A stretch of 50,633 nt of DNA, taken from Anaerolineaceae bacterium. Lineage in GTDB: Bacteria; Chloroflexota; Anaerolineae; Anaerolineales; Villigracilaceae. This document shows positions 1 to 9,042 of this stretch, in pieces (the stretch's first letter is position 1; each line of letters opens with the position of its first letter). Below the pieces are notes generated by a model that saw only the letters and a program-made list of their open reading frames with translations, did no database searches and was not told the DNA's origin. The position numbers were made by a program, and so were the translations under genes. The DNA is taken from assembly GCA_009885945.1 (NCBI GenBank), contig VFJR01000024.1, forward strand, positions 1 to 50,633. The letters run 5' to 3'.

Positions 1-1
1 A

Positions 2-583
2 GAGCGGCGGGAAGCCACTTTTAATCCAGTAGCCCGCCCTACCCCGCGAGGCGAAGGCGAGGACTTAAATCAATTGCAAGAAATAGAGCCGCAAGATATA
101 CAAGATCAAAACATTACACAAAATACAGTCAACCGATCTGTAATGATTGGCTTAATCATTTTGATTACATTAAGTGCAGTATTATTGATCAGAGTAAAAC
201 GGCAATCTTCAAGTATAAGCTTTCCTTCTATTGTAAAGAACGCGCTGGAAAATAACGGCTGGAAATCACCAGCTTGGTTAAATAATTGGGTTAGGTGGAG
301 CGAATTGACATCAATTGAGTATTCATTCCAAAGCATTAATTATGGATTAAGACGCCTCGGACTTGCTCAACCTATAGACACAACACCCTCAGACCGCGCC
401 GCGAAGTTGATTAATGTATTACCCCGCGCACAAACTGCCATTGAGACTGTAACCCGCGAACATCAATCCGCGCTCTTTACCTCCCAGCCCGGAAACGAAA
501 AACTTGCACGTCGTTCTGCCATTCGAATCATATTCGAAACATTGCGGGCACGCATAAGAATCTTTATAATGGGATACAATTAG
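2..583 (+). CDS. C-terminal part of a transglutaminase-like membrane protein (partial)
   Basis: The reading frame is open to the left edge of the window, so the 194 codons seen are only the C-terminal part. After a polar stretch there is one clear membrane segment (MIGLIILITLSAVLLI, starting about 47 residues in). It is followed by a soluble tail with 'TPSDRAAKLINVLPRAQ', which resembles the DUF4129-type tail of bacterial transglutaminase-like (TgpA-type) membrane proteins. That family places the catalytic transglutaminase domain outside the membrane, upstream of this segment. The catalytic part is outside the window, so the family call is inferred from the tail alone. An internal TTG at 74 is in frame but probably not the start. 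Confidence 0.6.
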   Translation, partial: ERREATFNPVARPTPRGEGEDLNQLQEIEPQDIQDQNITQNTVNRSVMIGLIILITLSAVLLIRVKRQSSSISFPSIVKNALENNGWKSPAWLNNWVRWSELTSIEYSFQSINYGLRRLGLAQPIDTTPSDRAAKLINVLPRAQTAIETVTREHQSALFTSQPGNEKLARRSAIRIIFETLRARIRIFIMGYN

Positions 584-660
584 TTATAGTAAGATATAAC
601 TAATATTACTTTTACCATTAAGATTCTGCCTATGCGCTCAACATCAAGGAAAGATTGACA

Positions 661-2361
661 ATGGATACAGACAAAACCCGCAAAACTTCCCTTCGCGAAC
701 AATTACAAGCACTAAGCATTGAAACAGCCAAACTACGCACCGGCGATAAAAGCCTGGCAAAAGAAACAGCCGTCGCCTTAAAACGCATAGAAGATACCCT
801 GTTATCGTCCGGGGAAAAACTAAGCGCCATTGAAAAAGAAAACAGCAACATGATGGCGCTTTCGCTGATCGGGCAGGTCATCAACTCTTCATTGGAACTC
901 GATGAAGTGTTGCGCATCGTGATGGACAACATCGTACGTCTAACCAACGCAGAGCGCGGCTTCTTGATGTTACGTGATGCCAAAGGTGAAATGGTGCCGA
1001 GTGTAGCCCGCAACTGGGAAATGGAATCGATTAACTCTTCTGAAGCAAACGTAAGCCGCACAGTCGTTCAACGTGTGATTGACACAGGCGAACCTATCGT
1101 CACCACCAACGCTCAAGAAGACAAACGTTTTGTCGGGCAAGAAAGTATTGTCGCAATGAACCTGCGCTCCATTTTATGCGCGCCGCTTAAAGTAAAAGAT
1201 GATCTGATCGGTGTGATCTATGCAGACAATAGAATTCGCTCTGGCATTTTTACAGACGCAGAAAAAGACCTGCTCAACATTTTCGCCAACCAAGCCGCCG
1301 TTGCCATTGAAAACGCGCGCTTATTCTCCTCGCTCAAACAAACCCTCGCAGAAGTTACCCAGCTAAAAAATCTAATGGATAACGTCTTCGCCTCTATCGC
1401 CAGCGGCGTGATCACAGCCGATATCACCAATCAAGTGACTCTCGCCAACCACGCCGCAGAAAGCATCCTCGGCGCTGTCTCCAGCGAACTGGTCGGTCAT
1501 CAACTTAACGTGGCGCTTGCTTCTGTTTCCAATGAACTGGAGCAGCATCTGACACAGGTTCGCGATACCGATCAACAAATCGTCGGCTTAGAAATTAGTC
1601 ACCTTATGCCCAAACGCGGAAACGTAGACTGGCGCTTTAACCTCTCCCCTTTAAAAGATGAAAGCCAAAAGACCCAAGGTGTTGCGATCGTATTAGACGA
1701 CATGACCGAGCGCAAAAAACTGGAAGCGCAACGCAGGTTATTTGAGCGCATGGTCTCCCCGGCTGTGATCGAACAACTTAACCCTAACAGCTTACAACTA
1801 GGCGGCAAACGCGGAGATATCACAACTTTGTTCGCAGACATTCGCGGCTTCACTACTTTTAGTGAAGGTCTCGCTCCAGAAAAATTGGTTAGCATCCTCA
1901 ACCGTTACCTCGCCGCCATGGCAGAAGCGGTCTTAGGACAAGAAGGCACGATCGATAAATTTATGGGTGACGCGATCATGGCGTGGTTCAATGCGCCCGT
2001 GCCGCAAAAAGATCACACCTTACGCGCTGTAAAAACCGCACTGGTCATCAAAGAATCTGTGGAAGCCTTATATAAAGACTTGCCTAAAGAATTCCATTTG
2101 GCATTCGGCGCAGGCATACACTATGGGGACGCAGTCTTGGGCTTGATCGGCACCGAAAAAAGATTGGAATACACCGCCATCGGCGACACCGTCAACACAG
2201 CCAAACGCATTCAAGAGAATTCTGGCAAAAATCAAATCCTGATCAGCAAAGCCGCTTATGAACGCGTGAAGAAAGAAATCAAAGTTATCCCGCATACAGA
2301 ACTTGCTATGAAAGGCAAGACCCAAGCAATGGAAGTGTTTGAAGTAACGGGGTTGAAGTAA
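661..2361 (+). CDS. class III adenylate cyclase with GAF and PAS sensor domains
   Basis: This 566-residue protein makes cAMP from ATP under control of N-terminal sensors. A short coiled N-terminus (about 1-65) leads into a GAF domain (about 78-222), a PAS-like domain (about 232-350) and a class III cyclase catalytic domain (about 383-565). The metal-binding aspartates lie in FADIRGF (Asp393) and KFMGD (Asp437). Lys433 and Asp509 (IGDTVN) fit adenine rather than guanine recognition, and Asn512 and Arg516 fit the transition-state pair. I chose ATG 661 over TTG 655 because AAGGAAAG at about 646-653 is well spaced for 661. No transmembrane segment is seen, so it is probably cytoplasmic. The GAF ligand is unknown. 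Confidence 0.9.
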   Translation: MDTDKTRKTSLREQLQALSIETAKLRTGDKSLAKETAVALKRIEDTLLSSGEKLSAIEKENSNMMALSLIGQVINSSLELDEVLRIVMDNIVRLTNAERGFLMLRDAKGEMVPSVARNWEMESINSSEANVSRTVVQRVIDTGEPIVTTNAQEDKRFVGQESIVAMNLRSILCAPLKVKDDLIGVIYADNRIRSGIFTDAEKDLLNIFANQAAVAIENARLFSSLKQTLAEVTQLKNLMDNVFASIASGVITADITNQVTLANHAAESILGAVSSELVGHQLNVALASVSNELEQHLTQVRDTDQQIVGLEISHLMPKRGNVDWRFNLSPLKDESQKTQGVAIVLDDMTERKKLEAQRRLFERMVSPAVIEQLNPNSLQLGGKRGDITTLFADIRGFTTFSEGLAPEKLVSILNRYLAAMAEAVLGQEGTIDKFMGDAIMAWFNAPVPQKDHTLRAVKTALVIKESVEALYKDLPKEFHLAFGAGIHYGDAVLGLIGTEKRLEYTAIGDTVNTAKRIQENSGKNQILISKAAYERVKKEIKVIPHTELAMKGKTQAMEVFEVTGLK

Positions 2362-2424
2362 AAAATAGAAAGTGGAAAGTGGGAATAGAAAAATGGAGAA
2401 TAGAGAAAAGAGAATGGAAAGCAG
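2362..2424. repeat. degenerate 7-bp purine-rich tandem repeat
   Basis: Directly after the cyclase stop codon the sequence runs as loose 7-base units such as ATAGAAA, GTGGAAA, ATGGAGA and ATAGAGA. It contains no gene. A similar tract follows metK at 17530-17558. A weak hairpin (AGACC/GGTCT) with a T-run near 2424-2461 could end the cyclase transcript, but its stem is short. Confidence 0.6.
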
Positions 2425-2523
2425 AGACCTTTGAGACAGTGATGTTTTGAGGGTCTTTTTGTTTGTATGAGTTACTGATTATAAAAATATATGGGGCTAC
2501 ACCCTCAACAACTAACCCACTTT

Positions 2524-3606
2524 CTACCCTCCCCCCACTGCCTCCACAAACCTACTGACCATCTTTATCCCATTCTCCAGCGGTTCTACATCAATATACT
2601 CTTGCAAAGTATGCGCGCCGCCGCCAATGGTGATGCCCAGCACCAAAGCGGGATAGCCAAGGCTGAGAGGAATATTTGCATCTGTAGAACCAGAAGTCAG
2701 CGTAGAGTCAATCTCAAATTCACGCGCGCACTTTAATGCAAGTTGAATCAATTCATGATTCGCATCCAAAACACCCGCGGGACGCGAACCGATCATTTCC
2801 ATTTCCATTTTTACATCATGTTTTTCCGCACTGTGCACCAAGGCTTCAACATCGTGAATCAAATTTGTCAGCGCGGTGTGATCTTCAGAACGCAAGTCCA
2901 ACTCCAAAGTTGCGTCTGAAGCGAGCACGTTGATGCCCGTGCCGCCATGCAATTTACCAACATTCAAAGTAGTGCGCGGCGTGCGCGGCAATTTCAACGC
3001 TGCAAATCTTGTCACCAAACCCGCCAACTCATGCACAGCCGAAGGGTTGCCATAATCAGACCATGAATGTCCGCCCACTGTTTTTGCTGTAATGCGATAA
3101 CGACGCACGCCAATCGCTTGATGATAAATATGCCCCAACGCCATACCCTCCAGCACAAGATAGCATTTCACATCCGCGCCAAAACGATCCACCACTGCTT
3201 TCATGCCAACCAAATCGCCCAGCCCCTCTTCGCCCACATTTGCCACAAACCAAATATCGCGCGCCAATTTAATTTTATTTTTTCTTAATGAATCAATGAT
3301 GCCGAATAACGCCGCCACGCCCAATGAATTATCGCCAATGCCCGCCGCGAAGACTTTGCCCGCTTCTTGCTTAACCTGCAAGTTGGTTCCGTCCGAGAAG
3401 ACCGTATCCAAGTGAGCAGATACTACCAAAGGCGCGCCGCCATCTTTGCCTGCCATACGCGCATACACATTCCCCACAGAATCAATTTCCACATCTGAAA
3501 GATTCTCTTGAGTGAAAAGTCCGCGCACAAACTGCGCGCGCTTGCCCTCCGCAAACGTCGGCGCAGGAATTTGTTGAATTTGAATAGCAAGGGAAAGTAG
3601 GTTCAT
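2524..3606 (-). CDS. M20-family metallopeptidase
   Basis: This 360-residue zinc-dependent amidohydrolase belongs to the M20 clan (DapE/ArgE/peptidase T-like). Visible metal ligands are His65 and Asp67 in SAHLDTV, Asp92 in IGDNS, the Glu126-Glu127 pair in GEEG, and a C-terminal His in HTLQEY. The lid region (about 165-280) includes the usual GGHSWSDYG motif. The substrate (dipeptide, tripeptide or acyl-amino acid) cannot be read from sequence. No signal peptide is seen, so it is likely cytoplasmic. The ATG is preceded by only two bases and then a perfect 10-copy heptamer array, so there is no Shine-Dalgarno sequence of normal form. Confidence 0.88.
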   Translation of the reverse strand: MNLLSLAIQIQQIPAPTFAEGKRAQFVRGLFTQENLSDVEIDSVGNVYARMAGKDGGAPLVVSAHLDTVFSDGTNLQVKQEAGKVFAAGIGDNSLGVAALFGIIDSLRKNKIKLARDIWFVANVGEEGLGDLVGMKAVVDRFGADVKCYLVLEGMALGHIYHQAIGVRRYRITAKTVGGHSWSDYGNPSAVHELAGLVTRFAALKLPRTPRTTLNVGKLHGGTGINVLASDATLELDLRSEDHTALTNLIHDVEALVHSAEKHDVKMEMEMIGSRPAGVLDANHELIQLALKCAREFEIDSTLTSGSTDANIPLSLGYPALVLGITIGGGAHTLQEYIDVEPLENGIKMVSRFVEAVGGG

Positions 3607-3608
3607 AA

Positions 3609-3680
3609 GGTTTCAGGTTTCAGGTTTCAGGTTTCAGGTTTCAGGTTTCAGGTTTCAGGTTTCAGGTTTCAGGTTTCAGG
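3609..3680. repeat. perfect heptamer array, 10 copies of GGTTTCA
   Basis: Ten exact copies of GGTTTCA plus two bases, ending two bases before the start codon of the minus-strand M20 peptidase (read there as TGAAACC). It occupies the position where a ribosome binding site and core promoter would be expected. Confidence 0.97.
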
Positions 3681-3714
3681 CAGATAAAAAACTACAATTT
3701 ATTCTTACCTCATT

Positions 3715-3820
3715 CATAATTCATCTTTCTTCTTTCTTCTTTTTATTCATCCTTCATCATTCATAATTCATCTTTTTTCTTTCATCCTTCATAATTCATC
3801 TTTCATAATTCATCCTTTAT
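3715..3820. repeat. degenerate 7-bp repeat (CATAATT / CATCCTT / CATCTTT)
   Basis: The gap between the PfkB kinase and the M20 peptidase is filled with imperfect heptads (CATCCTT, CATAATT, CATCTTT, TTCTTCT) in register with period 7. Related tracts lie at 11925-11989 and 12893-12923. Confidence 0.8.
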
Positions 3821-4812
3821 ATCTCCCTCGCCATTCCCTGCAACGCATACAAACGCGCCTGCGCCAAACCCGGCAATACATCAGAAGAATAAAAAGGACC
3901 ACTGCCTTCTATCTTTAATGAAGCAGAGACACTACCGTAAAACGCGGCTTGCAAGGGATCATTTGTTTTCAAGAAGCCTGCTAAATAGCCGCCGCAAAAA
4001 GCATCGCCTGCGCCGGTGGGGTCAGCTACACGTGAGGGATAGGCTGGCAATTCCCATTTGCGTTTGCTGGCTTTATCATAAATATATTGCCCTTGCCCGC
4101 CGCGTTTGATGACAACGATTTCACAGCCAAAATTACAAACGGTTTGCGCCATCTCCCACAAGTCATTGGTCTCGCCCCAAAATAAAGCGCGCAGTTCTTC
4201 TTCTGATGGATGAAAGATGGTCACGCCTTGCAAGACCACGCGCAGTTCTTTCCATAAAGTGGAGTTCATGTAACTCGGAGCAGGATCAAGGCTGATGGTA
4301 GATAAAGAAGCGCTTTTGAGGACTGAGATCAACTGGCTTTGAGTCGTAAAATCCAACGGGCAAATGTGCAACGCTTTGGCTTTGCGATATGGCTTAGGCA
4401 CATCCACTGCGGCGGGAGAGAGAGGGTGAATCTGTTTGAAATCTTTAACAGGCTCTTCCATTTGATAACCGAGCAATGATTTTGGAAAATTCATTTCGCG
4501 CCGTGCAAAATGCTGCACAGGATTAATTTGACTACGCTCCATTGAGTCGCTGTAAGCGATAAATGCACGTTGGTCAACATCCACTGGCTGAGCTTTTATG
4601 CCGCGAATATCAAACCCAAGCGCTTCTATTTCTTGCAGCCATTCTTGTGGATAGTTATTTCCAATACGCGCCAATAAGCCCGCTTGTTTTTCCCACACTC
4701 TTAAACCGCCCGCGCAATACAATAAACTGCCGCCGCTTGCATCCGCCAAAGGCAACCCAGCAGGAGGCAAAATATATTCACGTGCCAATCGCCCTGCAAG
4801 GATAAAATTCAT
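3817..4812 (-). CDS. PfkB-family carbohydrate/nucleoside kinase
   Basis: This ATP-dependent sugar or nucleoside kinase of the ribokinase fold is recognised by the C-terminal signature DPTGAGDAFCGGYLAG, where the Asp of GAGD is the catalytic base. Upstream elements include VIKRGGQG and a region (DPAPSYMN, HPSEEELRALF) typical of the family. I place the start at ATG 4812 (331 residues, MNFILAGRLAREYILP), because the longer TTG start at 4848 would translate through a strong hairpin (4824-4841). The substrate is not clear. The gene lies just downstream of a histidine kinase on the same strand. Confidence 0.8.
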   Translation of the reverse strand: MNFILAGRLAREYILPPAGLPLADASGGSLLYCAGGLRVWEKQAGLLARIGNNYPQEWLQEIEALGFDIRGIKAQPVDVDQRAFIAYSDSMERSQINPVQHFARREMNFPKSLLGYQMEEPVKDFKQIHPLSPAAVDVPKPYRKAKALHICPLDFTTQSQLISVLKSASLSTISLDPAPSYMNSTLWKELRVVLQGVTIFHPSEEELRALFWGETNDLWEMAQTVCNFGCEIVVIKRGGQGQYIYDKASKRKWELPAYPSRVADPTGAGDAFCGGYLAGFLKTNDPLQAAFYGSVSASLKIEGSGPFYSSDVLPGLAQARLYALQGMAREI

Positions 4813-4841
4813 AAATAAAATATGGGACAGCAAGCTGTCCC
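4812..4841 (-). terminator. hairpin between histidine kinase and PfkB kinase
   Basis: On the minus strand GGGACAG CTTG CTGTCCC (4824-4841) is followed by ATATTTTATTT. It lies 10 bases past the histidine kinase stop and looks like a rho-independent terminator or attenuator before the kinase gene. Confidence 0.65.
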
Positions 4842-4850
4842 GCTCCAAAA

Positions 4851-6113
4851 TTACTCTTCAGGCAAAAAAGCGGATTGTGGTGAAACAGGTTGTTTTACTT
4901 GAGTTGGTAAAGTAAATGTAAATTTACTACCCTTACCTTCTATAGACGCAACCGAGATCGTGCCGCCATGAATTTCGATCATGGATTTGGCAACAGAAAG
5001 ACCCAGCCCCATACCGCCATGCTTGCGAGTGAGATGTCCTTCCACCTGATAAAAACGGTCAAAGACATAGGGTAGGTCTTTTTCGGGAATACCCAAGCCA
5101 TAATCTGCTATAGAAACTTCTACAAAGCCTGGAATACTTTTTGCATTGATATCAATTTCCCCGCCCGGGTTGCTAAACATAACTGCATTTTTAATAATAT
5201 TACTTAGCGCAACGTTGATCTTGGCTTGATCGGCTTCAATACGCAGGTCACTGGCTGGCAATTGCAATTTAAAGGATACATTTTTTTCATTTGCCAATCC
5301 TGCAAAAGAAGAAGCAACATCTTCAATAATAGACTGGATCGAAAACTCACCCTGACGAATTCGCGCCGCGCCTGCTTGAATATTGTCCACGTTGGAAAGG
5401 CTTTCGATGATCTCCTTTAGGCGGGACGCATTACGAATAATAGTGTCTAATTGCTCATGAAATTCTGAAGTGACGATCTCGCGCAAAAATGTTGAATGTC
5501 CAATAATTAATCCAAGCGGGGTACGCAGTTCGTGAGATGTAATGGCAATAAAATCTGACTTAAGGCGGTCTAATTCTGCACGGTCTGCGGAATCTGTTGA
5601 AGGGTTTTCTGCTGTGCGATTCTGCATTGCCAGCGCCGCCAAAGAAGCCAACATTTCTAAAATTGTGACATCGTCTTCGGTATAGTCAGCATTGTTATTT
5701 TTATTAAGCACTTCCAAGACCCCAACTGTTTGCCCATGCAATATAATAGGAACTGCCACAAGAGATTGTGTTTGGAAATTGCTCAAACGATCCGATTCAT
5801 CAAAGTGACTTTTGTTGTGACGCGTATCAGAAAGAATCAGCGGCTTGTTTTCGCGAATCACCTTGCCCGCCGCACTGCCTTCTAATGGAACCTTCTCCCC
5901 TTTCAAAGCGTCGCGATGAAACCAAGGCACCACCACAAAGCGCAAATCACGGGTTGCAGGGTTATATGCCAAAATAGAAGCTGTTTCAGTTTCCGTCAAG
6001 TCTACCGCATGAGAAAGAATACTCTGTAAATACGAATCAGAGTCGCCGCTATTATTAAGCTCCTTGATGGCTTTAAACAACTTTTGAAACCTGGTTAATT
6101 GTTCCTGTATCAT
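4851..6113 (-). CDS. GAF-domain sensor histidine kinase
   Basis: This 420-residue cytoplasmic sensor kinase has a GAF domain (about 20-170), a dimerisation/phosphoacceptor domain with the His in SHELRTPLG, and an ATPase domain with the N box (NIIKNAVMFSNPGG), G1 (DYGLGIP), F (FDRFYQ) and G2 (GGMGLGLS) motifs. There is no membrane segment and no adjacent response regulator, so its partner is elsewhere. I chose ATG 6113: TATAAT lies 9 bases upstream (6123-6128) and there is no Shine-Dalgarno sequence, which suggests a leaderless message. A TTG at 6134 is possible but unlikely. Confidence 0.9.
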   Translation of the reverse strand: MIQEQLTRFQKLFKAIKELNNSGDSDSYLQSILSHAVDLTETETASILAYNPATRDLRFVVVPWFHRDALKGEKVPLEGSAAGKVIRENKPLILSDTRHNKSHFDESDRLSNFQTQSLVAVPIILHGQTVGVLEVLNKNNNADYTEDDVTILEMLASLAALAMQNRTAENPSTDSADRAELDRLKSDFIAITSHELRTPLGLIIGHSTFLREIVTSEFHEQLDTIIRNASRLKEIIESLSNVDNIQAGAARIRQGEFSIQSIIEDVASSFAGLANEKNVSFKLQLPASDLRIEADQAKINVALSNIIKNAVMFSNPGGEIDINAKSIPGFVEVSIADYGLGIPEKDLPYVFDRFYQVEGHLTRKHGGMGLGLSVAKSMIEIHGGTISVASIEGKGSKFTFTLPTQVKQPVSPQSAFLPEE

Positions 6114-6245
6114 GATAGTAGAATTATACAACAATAGACTTTATCCTAAATAATGAAAACCTTTGATAAGTGCCAATAATCTAAAGTAAGAAAGACTCAT
6201 TCAAAGGCTTCGAATCTTTGAAAAACTCAACTTAGGAGATTTTGC

Positions 6246-7331
6246 ATGGCAAATAAAAAAGTACGTGTTGCGATCATCGGCGTTGGAAATTGCGCTTCCT
6301 CACTGGTGCAAGGTGTTCAATTCTATAAAAATGCCAAAGAGAATGATGTCATCCCAGGCATTATGCATGCCAGCGTGGGCGGCTATCATATTCGTGATAT
6401 TGAATTCACCATGGGCATTGATGTTAATGTGACCAAGGTAGGCAAAGACCTCAGCGAAGCTATTTTTGCTGAACCCAACAACACCTATAAATTTTGTGAT
6501 GTGCCAAAACTAAACGCACCCGTCGTGCGCGGTATGACTCATGATGGGCTAGGTAAATATCTCAGCCAGATCATTGAAAAAGCACCCGGCTCCACTGCTG
6601 ATATTGTCAAATTACTAAAAGAAACAAAAACAGATGTAGTGGTCAACTTCTTGCCTGTCGGCTCGGAGATGGCAACCAAATGGTATGTGGAACAAATTAT
6701 TGAAGCAGGCTGCGCGTTCGTCAACGGTATTCCAGTTTTCATCGCATCCTCTGAATACTGGGGCAAACGATTTGCAGATGCGGGCTTGCCGATTCTGGGC
6801 GACGATATCAAATCACAAGTCGGCGCAACGATTGTTCATCGAGTGCTGACCAGCTTATTTGTAGATCGCGGCGTAAAAATTGACCGCACCTATCAACTCA
6901 ACTTCGGCGGCAATACAGATTTCCTCAACATGCTGGAACGGGAACGCCTTGAAAGCAAAAAGATTTCCAAGACCAACGCGGTCACCAGTATGATTCCCTA
7001 CGAAATAGATCCAAAGAACGTACACGTAGGTCCCAGCGACCATGTGCCTTGGTTAACTGACCGCAAGTGGTGTTACATTCGCATGGAAGGCACAACCTTT
7101 GGCGATGTGCCGCTCAACTTGGAATTAAAACTTGAAGTGTGGGACAGCCCCAATTCTGCCGGTGTCATCATTGATGCGGTGCGCTGCGCAAAAATTGCAC
7201 TTGACCGCGAACTGGCAGGTCCTATCATTGGACCATCCTCCTACTTCTTCAAGACGCCGCCCAAACAATTCCGCGATGATGAATGCAGAGATAAAGTGGA
7301 AGCATTTATTTCAGGAAAAAGTGATGAGTAG
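6246..7331 (+). CDS. ino1: inositol-3-phosphate synthase
   Basis: This 361-residue enzyme converts glucose 6-phosphate to 1D-myo-inositol 3-phosphate with NAD. The N-terminal Rossmann motif ([15 protein letters not shown]), 'VNFLPVGSE', '[12 protein letters not shown]', '[12 protein letters not shown]' and the substrate-site '[12 protein letters not shown]' are all present. The length fits the short prokaryotic type. An AGGAG site about 7 bases before the ATG supports the start. In Chloroflexota the product may feed inositol phospholipids or compatible solutes; the window has no neighbour that decides this. A strong terminator follows at 7366-7400. Confidence 0.93.
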   Translation: MANKKVRVAIIGVGNCASSLVQGVQFYKNAKENDVIPGIMHASVGGYHIRDIEFTMGIDVNVTKVGKDLSEAIFAEPNNTYKFCDVPKLNAPVVRGMTHDGLGKYLSQIIEKAPGSTADIVKLLKETKTDVVVNFLPVGSEMATKWYVEQIIEAGCAFVNGIPVFIASSEYWGKRFADAGLPILGDDIKSQVGATIVHRVLTSLFVDRGVKIDRTYQLNFGGNTDFLNMLERERLESKKISKTNAVTSMIPYEIDPKNVHVGPSDHVPWLTDRKWCYIRMEGTTFGDVPLNLELKLEVWDSPNSAGVIIDAVRCAKIALDRELAGPIIGPSSYFFKTPPKQFRDDECRDKVEAFISGKSDE

Positions 7332-7365
7332 ATCAGTAATCAGTAATCAGTAATCAGTAATCAGT
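7332..7365. repeat. heptamer array, ATCAGTA about 4.9 copies
   Basis: Perfect 7-bp repeats (ATCAGTA) begin right after the ino1 stop and end at the base of its terminator hairpin. Confidence 0.95.
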
Positions 7366-7400
7366 GAGGCGTTTGCAAAATGCAGACGCCTCTTTTTTTT
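7366..7400 (+). terminator. rho-independent terminator of ino1
   Basis: GAGGCGT-T-TGCA / TGCA-G-ACGCCTC stem with an AAA loop, followed by eight T. Confidence 0.93.
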
Positions 7401-7416
7401 CGAGTAGAATTTAGAT

Positions 7417-8601
7417 ATGAAAATATCTTACGCATCACGCATTACGCATCATGTCTTAACCTTTGGCTTGCTTGCCAATTTACTAGCATCTTGCCAGCCT
7501 GCAGCGGCTACAACTACAGACCCAAATGTCTTTATGACACAAGCATTTGAAACAGCTCTTGCACAAATAAACCAACCAAGCGCTACACCTGTCATTACCG
7601 ATACACCTATCCCCACCGCAACCATTCCGCGCACTCCGCCTTCCTTACCCGCGCCTTATATCTCAAGTGCGCTAGCCGCATTGGATACTCCGCATACATA
7701 CGTTAAGGATACCTGCCAGTATCTTGCAGACAAGTGGAATCCAAACAACGCCGCGCCCGGTACCATTGTGATGGCAATTATGCTGCATGGCATTAACCGT
7801 GAAAAAGCGGATGTTAAAACAGACGGAATGTGGGCAAATGATTTTAAAAAGGCAATGCGCGACTTAAAAGACCTCGGCTTTGAAGCCATTAGCGCTGCAC
7901 AAATGGCTGACTTTATGGAACATAACGCCAAAATTCCACAACGTTCTGTCATTTTGATTCAAGATGATAGAAAAAGCGGAGATAATTTCAACGACCATTT
8001 TCGAGATAATTTTATCCAATGGGGTTGGCCCGTGGTAAATGCTTGGATCAGTTTTGAAGACAGCATAAGAAACGAGGTCTTGCCTGCCAACGTAGCGCTA
8101 GAACAAGAGGGCTGGGTAGATCATCAATCACATGGGTATATTCACAACACCCCCATGAGTGACTCGTCACCTGATGAATTTATTAAAGGCGAATTTGAAA
8201 AATCAATTCAGGATTTACGCCAAAATTTTAACAAAACGCCTGTTGCCATTATCTGGCCTGGCGGCGGATTTGGGCTGCGCCCCGTGCAATATGCCCGCCA
8301 ATATGGATACCGGCTTGGCTTTAGCATTAATCCGCGCGGACCAGTCATGTTCAACTGGGTGCCGCTTGCAGATCAAGCAGACCCGCAGCGCCCCGCCTAT
8401 TTACCTGAAGGCTATGTCAATGATCCGCTGATGGTTATTCCACGCTATTGGCCTTATCAAATAGAGCAAAACATTGACGTTGTGCGCGCTATTGGCAACG
8501 AAGCCGCGAAGTATGCCGAACAAAATAAATCTATTGAATTGGAATATTATGATATCGTTTGCGCGCCAACACTTGGATCCATACCTGCCCTTGTTCCTTA
8601 G
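7417..8601 (+). CDS. lipoprotein polysaccharide deacetylase (NodB-fold)
   Basis: This 394-residue exported lipoprotein has a lipobox LLASC (Cys26), a Pro/Thr-rich linker (about 55-80) and a NodB-type deacetylase domain. Candidate metal and catalytic residues are Asp183-Asp184 in IQDDRKSG, and His239 and His243 in SHGYIH; a later motif is WPGGGFG. It probably removes acetyl groups from a cell-surface or environmental glycan. TAGAAT at 7405-7410 sits 6 bases before the ATG with no Shine-Dalgarno sequence. The signal peptide coding sequence contains TTACGCA-type heptamer repeats (7428-7448), so part of the signal peptide (YASRITH) is repeat-derived. Confidence 0.82.
   Translation: MKISYASRITHHVLTFGLLANLLASCQPAAATTTDPNVFMTQAFETALAQINQPSATPVITDTPIPTATIPRTPPSLPAPYISSALAALDTPHTYVKDTCQYLADKWNPNNAAPGTIVMAIMLHGINREKADVKTDGMWANDFKKAMRDLKDLGFEAISAAQMADFMEHNAKIPQRSVILIQDDRKSGDNFNDHFRDNFIQWGWPVVNAWISFEDSIRNEVLPANVALEQEGWVDHQSHGYIHNTPMSDSSPDEFIKGEFEKSIQDLRQNFNKTPVAIIWPGGGFGLRPVQYARQYGYRLGFSINPRGPVMFNWVPLADQADPQRPAYLPEGYVNDPLMVIPRYWPYQIEQNIDVVRAIGNEAAKYAEQNKSIELEYYDIVCAPTLGSIPALVP
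7428..7448. repeat. TTACGCA-type heptamers inside a signal peptide
   Basis: Three consecutive heptads (TTACGCA, TCACGCA, TTACGCA) are translated as part of the lipoprotein signal. The same unit occurs at 9929-9956 and 27060-27095. Confidence 0.75.
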
Positions 8602-8638
8602 GGCTTTCATCCATTCGCTTTTTAGGAGATATTACAAC

Positions 8639-8983
8639 ATGTCTGATTGTATTTTTTGCAAGATCGCATCCAACGAAATGAAGGCAGAGCTTGTATATCA
8701 AGATGAAAGAGTGACTGCTTTTCGCGACATTCATCCTGCCGCGCCGACACATATCCTGATCGTGCCGAACAAGCATATCGAAGCAGTCAGCAGGCTGGAG
8801 GTCGAGGATGAAGCGTTGATGGGTCACATCTTCACAGTGGCACGCAAAATCGCGCAAGACGAAGAAATCGAAAAAGATGGCTATCGCCTTATCACAAACA
8901 CAGGCGTAAATGGCGGACAAACTGTTTTTCACCTGCATGTGCATTTGCTTGGTGGACAAATGATGAAGCACCCAATGGGTTAA
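8639..8983 (+). CDS. HIT-family nucleotide hydrolase (HinT-like)
   Basis: This 114-residue histidine-triad protein probably hydrolyses purine nucleoside phosphoramidates or related adenylates. It shows the N-terminal CIFCKIA motif and the catalytic triad HLHVHLLGG near the C-terminus. The length is normal for HinT-type proteins. The start at 8639 is set by AGGAGA about 8 bases upstream. The frame extends upstream into the deacetylase gene, but that extension is not part of the protein. A terminator follows at 8990-9025. Confidence 0.93.
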   Translation: MSDCIFCKIASNEMKAELVYQDERVTAFRDIHPAAPTHILIVPNKHIEAVSRLEVEDEALMGHIFTVARKIAQDEEIEKDGYRLITNTGVNGGQTVFHLHVHLLGGQMMKHPMG

Positions 8984-8989
8984 AAAATA

Positions 8990-9025
8990 AGTGGCTGTTA
9001 CTTTACCAGTGACAGCCACTTTAAT
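8990..9025 (+). terminator. terminator after the HIT gene
   Basis: A 13-bp stem (AGTGGCTGTTACT / AGTGACAGCCACT, one wobble pair) with loop TTACC and a following TTAATT. It may also serve the convergent minus-strand gene. Confidence 0.8.
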
Positions 9026-9042
9026 TAAAATCAATTAACCTT

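Noticed and set aside
655-660. TTG start for the adenylate cyclase
   Set aside because: The Shine-Dalgarno sequence would be only one base away; ATG 661 has normal spacing.
3609-3680. CRISPR array
   Set aside because: The units are 7 bp and contiguous; there are no spacers and no cas genes.
4813-4848. TTG start for the PfkB kinase at 4848
   Set aside because: The extra 12 codons are encoded by a terminator-like hairpin; conserved family sequence begins at ATG 4812.
8474-8638. Upstream extension of the HIT protein frame
   Set aside because: It overlaps the end of the deacetylase gene. AGGAGA and the conserved CIFCKIA start place the true ATG at 8639.
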